A stretch of 64,000 bases of DNA from assembly GCF_900129385.1 (NCBI RefSeq), contig NZ_FQVO01000009.1:62001-126000 (forward strand). The letters are read 5' to 3'. Below the pieces are notes generated by a model. That model was not told the origin of the DNA, did no database searches, and saw only the letters and a list, made by a program, of their open reading frames with translations. The position numbers were made by a program, and so were the translations under genes. Shown here in pieces: positions 7,548 through 14,898 of this stretch. The stretch is from Chryseobacterium takakiae (GTDB taxonomy: Bacteria > Bacteroidota > Bacteroidia > Flavobacteriales > Weeksellaceae). Position 1 is the stretch's first letter. Every line of letters begins with the position of its first letter.

Positions 7548-8273
7548 CTATTTTATTAAATCTTTTAATTTTTCATAACCATAATAATCGTGCAAAAAAA
7601 TTGGAAAAGCACTTAAAACCCCAACTGTAGAATCAATGCTAATGTATTTATTTAGTTGATGTATGAAAACAGTTTGTTGGAAAGCTATATAATCAGGATA
7701 TGTATATGAGTTATTGATTATATAGTTCATTTTACTAAGGTGGGCAACAATTAGTTCTTTCCAAGTTTGTTTTTTGTAAATTGTAAAATCCTGTAAATTT
7801 TGTAAACAAGTTTTACCTACTATATTTTTGTAACCAATTTTTACTTTGCATTGGACTTTTAAGTCTTTAAAAGTTTTATAATCAGATATATGTTTAAGGG
7901 ACTCTACCATTGGATAACTTAGATAAAGTTTTCCCTTATCTGTTTCTTCATTAAAGAAAGCCAAAAGCTCATTTATCTTACTGTCATTTGCTATTATATC
8001 ATGCCCATCATAATCAAAAAACATATAAATTTCAGCAAAATCATGTCTTTCGAAGTCTTCTAATATTTTTTTATTAGTCTCATTTCTATTTTTGATAAGA
8101 TTAAAAGTATCTAAATCCTCGTCCTCTGCTATTTCTTTATAAATCTGATAAATTGTAGAGCAGTAAGCACATGTTATAATTGTATTTTCATTAAGAAAAA
8201 ATTTATTCAAATTATCAGTAATTTGTACTTCTGTTTTCTCACCTTCGAAGATGAATAATATATTATTAGACAT
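7548..8273 (-). CDS. Toprim-like protein of a two-gene ATPase module
   Basis: A 241-residue protein with the two hallmarks of a Toprim domain: a first acidic motif FIFEGEKTE at residues 8-16 after a hydrophobic strand, and a second strand ending FFDYDGHD with Asp87 and Asp89. It resembles the small Toprim/RloB-like partners of SMC/OLD-type ATPases in defence loci (AbiL, PARIS and Gabija use the same pairing in different layouts). I do not claim a specific family. Its start codon lies 8 bases inside the end of the ATPase gene, so translation is probably coupled. The gene is very AT-rich. Expected role (inference): the nuclease or effector of the pair. Confidence 0.65.
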   Translation of the reverse strand: MSNNILFIFEGEKTEVQITDNLNKFFLNENTIITCAYCSTIYQIYKEIAEDEDLDTFNLIKNRNETNKKILEDFERHDFAEIYMFFDYDGHDIIANDSKINELLAFFNEETDKGKLYLSYPMVESLKHISDYKTFKDLKVQCKVKIGYKNIVGKTCLQNLQDFTIYKKQTWKELIVAHLSKMNYIINNSYTYPDYIAFQQTVFIHQLNKYISIDSTVGVLSAFPIFLHDYYGYEKLKDLIK

Positions 8274-9378
8274 TGAATGATCCTGCTTTGTACATTTTTT
8301 CTATGTTATGAGCTTCCCTTAATTCTTTTGAAGTACTCTTTGATAGAGAGCGTATTATATTCTTATTCATTAAAAAATAGCAGTCAGGTCTTAATAAATC
8401 ATTTGTTATAATTGATGTGTTATGAGTTGTAAGTGCAAATTGAACTCCAATATTTTTTAATTCCTTAACAATAAGTGCTGATAATTCGTGATGGTAAAAA
8501 GCATCAAATTCGTCTATAAAAACAAAAGATACTTTGGACTTTTCTTTAATTCTCTGAAACCAAAAATAAAAAAGCGTGAGTGCCCAAGTACCATGAGAGC
8601 ATGCTTTTTCGAACGGGATATAAGTATCCTCAAAATCAAACGCTATTATTTTTTTATCTAGTTCTTCAACAGCTTTTAATTTACATTCAATTCCCGCTTC
8701 ATTTAAAAATTGTTCAAAATCTTTTACATTATTTTTTTCCACAATATCTTCAAGAGCATTTCTTCCCCCCAATTCTAAACCTAGATACATATTGTTTCTG
8801 AGTGATCTAAAAAAGAGCATTCCATCTATAAACTTAAAAAAATTATTAAAAGTTGTATTTACCGAATTTTCTTCTAAAATAGAATTGTTCCTGATATATT
8901 TTAAAACTGATAATTCTTGATTATCAATAGTAGTTTTTAATGTTTCTGTACCTTGAAATTTTATAATTGCATTATTGCTTTCATTTCTATCTAAGATTAC
9001 TAAATCTTCTCCGTTTATTGAGAATTTTTCGTAAATAATTGTTTTATAATCCGCTTTTTTGTATTCGTAAATTACTTTATTAGAGTTTATTAAAAACTCA
9101 TAATAAAATTCAGCATACTTAGAATCGTTGTATGCATTCAAATATATCTCATATTCTTTTTCATTCTTGTTTTGATCTGTCAAATGCTCTATTATGTCAA
9201 ATAAAGCTAATCCTAAATTAGATTTACCAACGCCATTATGACCATAAACAAGAATATTATTTACAATTCCATTCTTTATGCATTCACTATTAAAATTGTA
9301 GCCATTAGTTTCCGTTAAGTCTAATAAGAAATCTTTATTAAAACTTTTGAAATTTGAAACTTTGAATTTTGCTAACAT
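8266..9378 (-). CDS. AAA/ABC-type ATPase (AAA_15/21, RloA/AbiLi-like)
   Basis: A 370-residue ATPase of the SMC/OLD-like group. It opens MLAKFKVSNFKSFNK, the usual first strand of these proteins, then has the Walker A GHNGVGKSN (residues about 46-54), an insert of some 150 residues without membrane segments, a degenerate signature near CSHGTWALTLF, the Walker B VSFVFIDEFDAFYHHELS (around residue 285) and a switch His in FALTTHNTSI. It should be the nucleotide-driven sensor of the module formed with the overlapping downstream Toprim-like gene. It is far more AT-rich than its neighbours, which suggests acquisition. A TATCTTTG box lies upstream. Confidence 0.8.
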   Translation of the reverse strand: MLAKFKVSNFKSFNKDFLLDLTETNGYNFNSECIKNGIVNNILVYGHNGVGKSNLGLALFDIIEHLTDQNKNEKEYEIYLNAYNDSKYAEFYYEFLINSNKVIYEYKKADYKTIIYEKFSINGEDLVILDRNESNNAIIKFQGTETLKTTIDNQELSVLKYIRNNSILEENSVNTTFNNFFKFIDGMLFFRSLRNNMYLGLELGGRNALEDIVEKNNVKDFEQFLNEAGIECKLKAVEELDKKIIAFDFEDTYIPFEKACSHGTWALTLFYFWFQRIKEKSKVSFVFIDEFDAFYHHELSALIVKELKNIGVQFALTTHNTSIITNDLLRPDCYFLMNKNIIRSLSKSTSKELREAHNIEKMYKAGSFNV

Positions 9379-9397
9379 TGTATCAATTAATTTTATT

Positions 9398-9405
9398 CAA
9401 AGATA
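9398..9405 (-). promoter_or_regulatory. promoter box TATCTTTG for the ATPase-Toprim pair
   Basis: An exact Bacteroidota -7 box on the minus strand, 19 bases before the ATPase start. It suggests the islet carries its own promoter in the 65-base gap behind the M3 peptidase. Confidence 0.55.
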
Positions 9406-9443
9406 GAAAAAAAAACAATTGCCGTATTTTTTTTACGGTAGTT

Positions 9444-11513
9444 TTATCCAAATGCTCTTTTTAGTAAACTTTCTACTTTTGGTTCGCTTCCTCTGAAACT
9501 CTTGTACAGTTCCATCGGGTCTTTGGTACCGCCGGAAGAAAGAAGAACTTTGTATTTCGCAGCAATTTCAGGATTGAAAATTCCGTTTTCCTTAAAATAC
9601 TGGAAAGCATCGGCATCCAGAACTTCTGCCCATTTATAGGAATAATAACCTGCAGAATATCCGCCCTGAAAAATATGTGAGAAACTCGGGCTCATCGCTG
9701 TTTCAGGGTTTGCGGGGTATAATTGTGTAGCTTTTGTGTAAGCATCTTCAAATTCTTTCACACTTTTATTCTCCAACTCTCCAACTTTCGTATGGTAATT
9801 CATATCCAGCAATCCAAAACCGATTTGTCTTAAGGTCTGATATCCTTCCATAAAGTTTTTCGACTGGGCAATTTTTTCAATTTTTTCATCCGGCAGCACT
9901 TCCCCGGTTTTATAATGTCTTGCAAAAGTTTTCAAAAATTCCGGTTCGTAGCAGAAGTTTTCTAAAAACTGCGAAGGCAATTCCACGAAATCCCATTTTA
10001 CAGAAGTTCCCGAAAGAGTAGGATATTGCGTATCGGCAAGCATTCCGTGAAGCGCATGTCCAAATTCATGGAATAAAGTTGTTACTTCCTGGAATGTCAG
10101 TAAACTCGGTGTGTCCTTCGTCGGTTTGCTGAAGTTGCATACAATGGAAATATGCGGACGGGAATTTTCTCCGGCTTTCTGGTATTGGTTTTTATAGCTC
10201 GTCATCCATGCTCCTGCTCTCTTGCCTTTTCTTGGGAAATAGTCTACGTAAAGCAGGGCTTTAAATGCTTTTGGCTTCAGGCTTTTGGCTTCTGGCACAT
10301 TGTCATTCTCAGCTTGTGAAAGAATCTCGGAAACCTCATATACTTTCACGTCTTCATGGTATTTCGGGATATCATTTCTTTCCTCAAAAGTTAGATGGAA
10401 AAGTTTTTCAGCCAATCCAAAAACGGCATCCTGAACCTGATTTAAAGGGAAGTAAGGTTTTAATTCCTCGTCATTCAGATCAAATTTTGCCTTTCGTAGC
10501 TTTTCGGCGTAAAAAGCGTGATCGTAAGCCTGTATTTCTTCAATTCCGTCTGCTTTTGCCAGTGATTTTAATTCTTCAATTTCTTTGTCGGCATAGGGTT
10601 TGGCTTTGGTTAAAAGCTCGTTCAGGAAATCAATAACTTTTGCGGGAGATTTTGCCATTCGTTCTTCCAGAATATAATCTGCATAATTTTTATAGCCTAA
10701 TAATTCTGCCTTCTGCTGTTTTAAATTCAGCAATTCTTTTATTAAATTCTGATTGTCGAATTCGCTGCCGTCGAAAGATTTTTTACCGTTGGCTAAGGCG
10801 ATTTCTTTTCTCAGTTCCCGGTTTTCGGCATACGTCATGAAAGGAATATAGCTCGGATACTGCAGCGTTACCACCCATCCTTCAAGGTTTCTTTCTTTAG
10901 CTTCTTCGGCGTATTGTTCAAGAATAGCCTCCGGAATTCCGGCTAGATCTTCCTTATTAGTGATGTGTTTAAAATAATTATTGGTTGAAGCCAGTACATT
11001 CTGCCCGAACTGAAGCGATTTTACAGACAGTTCCATGCTGATCTTCTTTAATTTTTCCTTATCCTCGTCATTCAGCAAAGCGCCGCTTCTTACAAAACCT
11101 TTGTAAGTTTCATTTAAAAGCATCTGCTGTTCTTCGTTCAGGTCGTATTTATCCTTTTCATCATACACTTTTTTGATCTTGTTGAAAAGGGCTTCATTTT
11201 GAGAGATTTTTGCAGAATATTCGGTTAAAATCGGTGAGACTTCCTGGGCGATCTTTTGCAGTTCATCGCTGGTTTCCGCAGAATTCAGATTGAAAAATAT
11301 ATTGGAAATCACATCAAGCTGCTCTCCGGAATAAGCGAGTTCTTCAATCACGTTTTCAAAAGTAGGATCTTCGGGATTGTTGACAATAGCATCAATTTCT
11401 TCTTCCGATTTCTTTATTAATTCTTTAAAGGCCGGAAGGTAATCTTCATTGTTGATTTTGTTAAATGGTGCTGAATGATATGGTGTATTAAATTTTTCTG
11501 TTAAAATATTCAT
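9444..11513 (-). CDS. M3 family metallopeptidase (Dcp/oligopeptidase A type)
   Basis: A 689-residue zinc oligopeptidase or dipeptidyl carboxypeptidase that degrades short peptides. The zinc site is seen as HEFGHALHG with His482, Glu483 and His486, and the third ligand region follows in KWDFVELPSQFLENF. The product-binding region near the end has SFSHIFQGGYSAGYYSYKWAE, typical of M3 enzymes. No signal peptide is visible, so it is expected in the cytoplasm. Length matches the family. It stands alone on the minus strand; the gene downstream belongs to the AT-rich islet with its own promoter. Confidence 0.92.
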   Translation of the reverse strand: MNILTEKFNTPYHSAPFNKINNEDYLPAFKELIKKSEEEIDAIVNNPEDPTFENVIEELAYSGEQLDVISNIFFNLNSAETSDELQKIAQEVSPILTEYSAKISQNEALFNKIKKVYDEKDKYDLNEEQQMLLNETYKGFVRSGALLNDEDKEKLKKISMELSVKSLQFGQNVLASTNNYFKHITNKEDLAGIPEAILEQYAEEAKERNLEGWVVTLQYPSYIPFMTYAENRELRKEIALANGKKSFDGSEFDNQNLIKELLNLKQQKAELLGYKNYADYILEERMAKSPAKVIDFLNELLTKAKPYADKEIEELKSLAKADGIEEIQAYDHAFYAEKLRKAKFDLNDEELKPYFPLNQVQDAVFGLAEKLFHLTFEERNDIPKYHEDVKVYEVSEILSQAENDNVPEAKSLKPKAFKALLYVDYFPRKGKRAGAWMTSYKNQYQKAGENSRPHISIVCNFSKPTKDTPSLLTFQEVTTLFHEFGHALHGMLADTQYPTLSGTSVKWDFVELPSQFLENFCYEPEFLKTFARHYKTGEVLPDEKIEKIAQSKNFMEGYQTLRQIGFGLLDMNYHTKVGELENKSVKEFEDAYTKATQLYPANPETAMSPSFSHIFQGGYSAGYYSYKWAEVLDADAFQYFKENGIFNPEIAAKYKVLLSSGGTKDPMELYKSFRGSEPKVESLLKRAFG

Positions 11514-11717
11514 ATTTTCATTTTTTTAATTCCTGTAAATGTAATAATTCTGCCGAACTGAAACCGAAATTGCTCAAAAATGATGCCTGAGAAAGAACAT
11601 GTGACAAAATTGACGGTGGAGAATAATCTTGTCATATGCGAAGAAAAGATGATGAGGAATTGATTACTTTTGACAGCAATAAAAACACGAGAAAAAATTA
11701 ATTTTAAATAAAGAACT

Positions 11718-12251
11718 ATGAAAACAATTCTGAAAATCCTAGGTGTCATTATTTTACTTATTGTTGTATATGCAGTAATTGCCATGATTGCTTTCGGCAG
11801 CAATTATCATTACGAAAAATCAATGGTGATTAAAGCTCCGAAAGAAAAAGTCTGGCAACAGGTAAGCTCGATGCAGGCATTTAATCAATGGAATCCGTGG
11901 ATGAAGCTCGATCCTAATATGAAAATTGCTTATTCCGGAACTTCCGGTGAAGTTGGTGATAAATACTGCTGGGACAGTAAAAATGACGATGCCGGAGCGG
12001 GCTGTCAGGAACTTAAAGAGGTTATCCCTGGCCAAAAGCAAAAAACAGAAATGATTTTTAAAAGACCCTTTGACGGACAGGCCACCTCCGAAATTACGCT
12101 TTCTCCGGAAGGTAACGATACCAAAGTAACCTGGACCATAGATACAGAGCAGGAAACCTGGATGAAAATAATGCGACCAATGATGGATTACCAGATGGGA
12201 AAATCCTATGAAGAAGGCCTTAACAATCTCAAAAAATTAGTTGAAAAATAA
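11718..12251 (+). CDS. SRPBCC family protein with membrane anchor
   Basis: A 177-residue protein with one N-terminal hydrophobic helix (residues about 5-27) followed by an SRPBCC/polyketide cyclase-type domain: the first strand HYEKSMVIKAPKEKVWQQV, the helix motif FNQWNPWMKLDP and the closing long helix at the C-terminus. Such domains bind hydrophobic ligands. The helix may be an anchor or an uncleaved signal. It is divergent from the M3 peptidase across 204 bases and ends in a clear terminator, so it is a single-gene unit. The ligand is unknown. Confidence 0.78.
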   Translation: MKTILKILGVIILLIVVYAVIAMIAFGSNYHYEKSMVIKAPKEKVWQQVSSMQAFNQWNPWMKLDPNMKIAYSGTSGEVGDKYCWDSKNDDAGAGCQELKEVIPGQKQKTEMIFKRPFDGQATSEITLSPEGNDTKVTWTIDTEQETWMKIMRPMMDYQMGKSYEEGLNNLKKLVEK

Positions 12252-12255
12252 AACG

Positions 12256-12290
12256 AAAGCCTTGTGAAAATTATTCGCAGGGCTTTTTTT
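12256..12290 (+). terminator. terminator after the SRPBCC gene
   Basis: A 9-bp stem (AAAGCCTTG with CAGGGCTTT, one mismatch) is followed by seven T residues. Confidence 0.75.
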
Positions 12291-12381
12291 ACTATTATTT
12301 ATGATTGATTGAATTATAATTGTTATTGTAGGCAGAATGAATATTATTTAAAAATATTATCTTTATATAAAGATTCGATGT

Positions 12382-12831
12382 ATGGAGAAGATAGTATTTG
12401 AGAAAAATAACATAAGAGATTATGTGAAAACCGTGATTGCCGAGAAAATAGAAAAGCTTAAAAACTTTATTGAATTTACTCAGGAAGCAAGCCGCGATAT
12501 AAAAAAGACTCCGAAATATGACAGCATGCGCGAGGAAATGCAGGAGGAAATCTATCAGATGCAGCGTCAGTTGGGAGCGCTGAATGATTTAAAAAGAAAC
12601 ATGGCCAAAGTACTTAATAATTCCACGGAAAGAGTACAGCTCGGTTCTTTGGTTATTACGAATAAAGCCCGATTTTATATTTCTGTATCATTGGGAGAAT
12701 TCTTTTTTGAAGGCGACCGGTTCTATGCCATTTCCTCCGAAAGCCCGATGGCCAAAAAAATGATGGGTATGAAATCAGGCGACGAGTTCACGCTGAATAA
12801 AATCCATCAGAAGATTGTTGAAGTTTTATGA
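12382..12831 (+). CDS. GreA/GreB-like protein
   Basis: A 149-residue protein built like a small transcript-cleavage factor: a basic helical N-terminal half (residues about 1-75, likely coiled coil, with the turn around residues 55-58) and a C-terminal FKBP-like domain ending SSESPMAKKMMGMKSGDEFT, which follows the GreA pattern of DSPLGKALLGKKVGD. The coiled-coil tip lacks an evident pair of acidic residues of the kind GreA uses for cleavage, so it may bind RNA polymerase without cleaving RNA. Relatives in databases often carry an incorrect synthase name. The target is inferred, not shown. Confidence 0.6.
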   Translation: MEKIVFEKNNIRDYVKTVIAEKIEKLKNFIEFTQEASRDIKKTPKYDSMREEMQEEIYQMQRQLGALNDLKRNMAKVLNNSTERVQLGSLVITNKARFYISVSLGEFFFEGDRFYAISSESPMAKKMMGMKSGDEFTLNKIHQKIVEVL

Positions 12832-12836
12832 TAGTG

Positions 12837-12985
12837 AAAAGTGAAACGTAAAAAGTGAAAAGTGAAAAGTAAGAAGTAAAAAGTGAAACGTATTTTTGAT
12901 AAGCTTCTCACTTCTCACTTCTCACTTCTCACTTCTCACTTCTTACGTCTTACGTCTTACTTTTTACTTCTAACTCCCACTTCTC
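12837..12985. repeat. iterated short repeats forming a long imperfect hairpin
   Basis: The left arm (12837-12891) repeats variants of GTGAAAAGT and the right arm (12905-12984) repeats its complement as CTTCTCA and CTTACGT units. Together they can fold into an imperfect stem of about 50-60 bp. It fills the gap between the GreA-like gene and the nitroreductase promoter. Confidence 0.8.
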
Positions 12986-12996
12986 CGTCTTTTTCG

Positions 12997-13004
12997 TAAT
13001 TTTG
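12997..13004 (+). promoter_or_regulatory. nitroreductase promoter box TAATTTTG
   Basis: TAnnTTTG match ending 4 bases before the nitroreductase ATG; the transcript is predicted to start at or next to the ATG. Confidence 0.5.
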
Positions 13005-13008
13005 CACT

Positions 13009-13524
13009 ATGAATAAAGCAGAAGTTTTAAAAGAAATCATAGCGCAAAGAAGAAGCATTTTTCCAAAAGATTATACCGAAGCGGAAATTTCACAGGAAAT
13101 TATAGACGAAATTCTTCATTCAGCAACATTAGCACCGAATCATAAACGTACAAAACCGTGGCGTTTTAAGGTTTTTAAAGGGGAAGAAAAAGCAAAACTC
13201 GCCTCAGAAATGCAGGCAATCTATAAAGCAACCCAGTCCGAACAAGTTTTTTTAGAAAAAAAATACAACGATATCGGTTTTAAAATCAATAAAGCAGATG
13301 CTGTTGTTTCTATTGTTGTGAATTTCAGCGGAATGGTTCCGGAATGGGAAGAAATTGCCGCCGTTTCAATGGCCGTTCAGAATATGTATCTTACCTGCAC
13401 GGCAAACGGAATCGGGTGTTACTGGAGTTCCCCGAAATTAACAGATCATTTAAAAGAATCCCTTACTATTGAAGAAAACCAGAAGTGTCTGGGCTTATTT
13501 TATTTGGGAAACCTGCAAGAATAG
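13009..13524 (+). CDS. nitroreductase family protein, C-terminus altered by a repeat
   Basis: A 171-residue flavin-dependent nitroreductase of the short (YdjA-like) type. The FMN phosphate-binding RRSIFPKDY stretch, the SATLAPNHKRTKPWRF motif (residues about 40-55) and GIGCYWSSPKL (about 138-148) are present. The protein stops at GLFYLGNLQE, where homologues as I recall them usually run on for some 15-20 residues with basic and aromatic positions. The TAG stop codon is the first three bases of a palindromic repeat at 13522-13616. The C-terminus is therefore probably clipped by the repeat; activity may still be intact. Confidence 0.82.
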   Translation: MNKAEVLKEIIAQRRSIFPKDYTEAEISQEIIDEILHSATLAPNHKRTKPWRFKVFKGEEKAKLASEMQAIYKATQSEQVFLEKKYNDIGFKINKADAVVSIVVNFSGMVPEWEEIAAVSMAVQNMYLTCTANGIGCYWSSPKLTDHLKESLTIEENQKCLGLFYLGNLQE

Positions 13525-13616
13525 CCCTGATCGAGCGGCATGTTTGAGCTCTTTTCGTGTTTCGGCGGCGGCAAAGCCGCCGCCGAAACACGAAAAAGCG
13601 AGTAGCGAGAGCAGGT
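13522..13616 (+). repeat. dispersed palindromic element, copy 1
   Basis: The element has fixed outer parts (AGCCCTGATCGAGCGGCATG at the left, GCGAGTAGCGAGAGCAGGT at the right) around a perfect 21-bp hairpin with a 3-base loop (13552-13572 with 13576-13596) rich in GGCGGCGG. A second copy in the opposite orientation lies at 37532-37601 with the same outer parts and a quite different core. The size and layout are like REP or small MITE elements; no transposase is in the window. Confidence 0.85.
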
Positions 13617-13660
13617 TCCCGGCTCCTGAAAAGTAATTGAATTCATAAAAACTTTTTTCA

Positions 13661-13697
13661 TTGAGGCTTTTTACTTCAAACTTTTTTGTTATCTTTG
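13661..13697 (+). promoter_or_regulatory. rpsP promoter
   Basis: TATCTTTG at 13690-13697 is a perfect -7 box, with a TTG at 13661 in roughly the -33 position. It lies about 50 bases before the rpsP ATG. Confidence 0.6.
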
Positions 13698-13746
13698 CAC
13701 TCTTAAAATATTTAACTGGGACGAGTTCCCTTAAAATTCAAACATT

Positions 13747-14301
13747 ATGTCAGTAAAAATCAGATTACAAAGACACGGATCTAAAGGAAGACCTTTTTTC
13801 CACATCGTGGTTGCAGATTCAAGAGCTAGAAGAGATGGTAAATTCATCGAAAAGTTAGGAACTTACAACCCAATTACTAACCCTGCAACAATCGATTTAA
13901 ATGTTGATTCTGCTGTAAAGTGGTTAAACAACGGTGCTCAGCCAACTGATACTGCGAGAGCTATTCTTTCTTACAAAGGTGCTCTTTACAAAAAACACTT
14001 ACAAGGTGGTGTTGCTAAAGGAGCTTTTGATGAGGCTGAAGCTGAAAAAAGATTCAATGCCTGGGTAGAAGCTAAGGAAGCTAAAGTTCAAGGTAAAGTA
14101 GAAGGTTTGGCTACAGCTAAATCTGATGCTAAAAAAGCTGCTTTAGATGCTGAAGCTAAAGTAAATGAAGCAAGAATTGCTGCTGCTGCACAAGCTGAAG
14201 CGGATGCTAAAGCTGCTGAAGAAGCTGCAAACGCGCCTGCTGAAGAAACTACAGAAGGAGAAGCTGCTGCTGAATCTACAGAAGAAAACACTGAAGCGTA
14301 A
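13747..14301 (+). CDS. rpsP: 30S ribosomal protein S16 with long C-terminal tail
   Basis: S16 binds 16S rRNA early in assembly of the 30S subunit. The first 80 residues are canonical: [20 protein letters not shown], then [21 protein letters not shown], and [18 protein letters not shown]. The remaining 100 residues are a low-complexity tail of Ala, Glu and Lys that looks helical and then acidic; most bacterial S16 proteins end near residue 80-90. Tails of this kind are usual in flavobacteria. It is followed after 11 bases by rimM, whose product helps mature the 30S subunit, so the two form a ribosome-assembly operon. Confidence 0.95.
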   Translation: MSVKIRLQRHGSKGRPFFHIVVADSRARRDGKFIEKLGTYNPITNPATIDLNVDSAVKWLNNGAQPTDTARAILSYKGALYKKHLQGGVAKGAFDEAEAEKRFNAWVEAKEAKVQGKVEGLATAKSDAKKAALDAEAKVNEARIAAAAQAEADAKAAEEAANAPAEETTEGEAAAESTEENTEA

Positions 14302-14312
14302 GAGATTCCGGT

Positions 14313-14855
14313 ATGCGTAAAGAAGATTGCTATTTATTAGGAAAAATCACACGCAGACACGGACTTGCGGGAAATGTTATCCTCAAACTGGATACCGATC
14401 AACCCGAGCTTTACAATAAATTGGAATCAATATTCGTTGAAATCAACGGATTATTGGTTCCTTTTTTTATTGAAAAATCATCCCGGAGCAAATCTGATGC
14501 ACTGAATATATCATTCAAAAATTCTACGGAAGCATTAGTTGATCAGTCTTTAGGGAAAAATGTCTATTTACCTCTTTCTACCTTACCCAAACTTTCGGGA
14601 AAACAATTCTATTATCATGAGATCATCGGGTACAATATCCTTGATGAAAATGATAATGACTGCGGCGTAATCCGATCCGTAAACGATCAGACTGCACAAA
14701 CCTACTTTATTACCAATCTCGACGGTAAAGAAGTAGTCATTCCTATTATCAAAGACTGGATTCTTGAAGTGAACAGAGAAGAAAAATTCATCAAAATGCA
14801 GCTTCCGGAAGGACTTATCGATGTTTTTCTGTTTCCTTCCAAAAAAGATGAATAA
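14313..14855 (+). CDS. rimM: ribosome maturation factor RimM
   Basis: RimM binds ribosomal protein S19 and helps the 3' domain of 16S rRNA to mature. The 180-residue protein shows the family opening LLGKITRRHGLAGNVILKL, where the usual motif is GxIxxxHGLxGxV, and a PRC-barrel second half with FYYHEIIGYNILDEND and VVIPIIKDWILEVNREEKFI, which matches the PFV..I..VD motif region. It follows rpsP closely and should be translated from the same mRNA. It converges on the restriction-modification gene with a 43-base gap and no obvious terminator. Confidence 0.92.
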   Translation: MRKEDCYLLGKITRRHGLAGNVILKLDTDQPELYNKLESIFVEINGLLVPFFIEKSSRSKSDALNISFKNSTEALVDQSLGKNVYLPLSTLPKLSGKQFYYHEIIGYNILDENDNDCGVIRSVNDQTAQTYFITNLDGKEVVIPIIKDWILEVNREEKFIKMQLPEGLIDVFLFPSKKDE

Positions 14856-14898
14856 ATCTTAAACAGCTTTAACAATTCACTCTATCATTTTCTATTCG

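Noticed and set aside
12905..12955. Iterated CTTCTCA units as a possible CRISPR array
   Set aside because: Units are 7-8 bases with no spacers of uniform length, and no cas gene is nearby.
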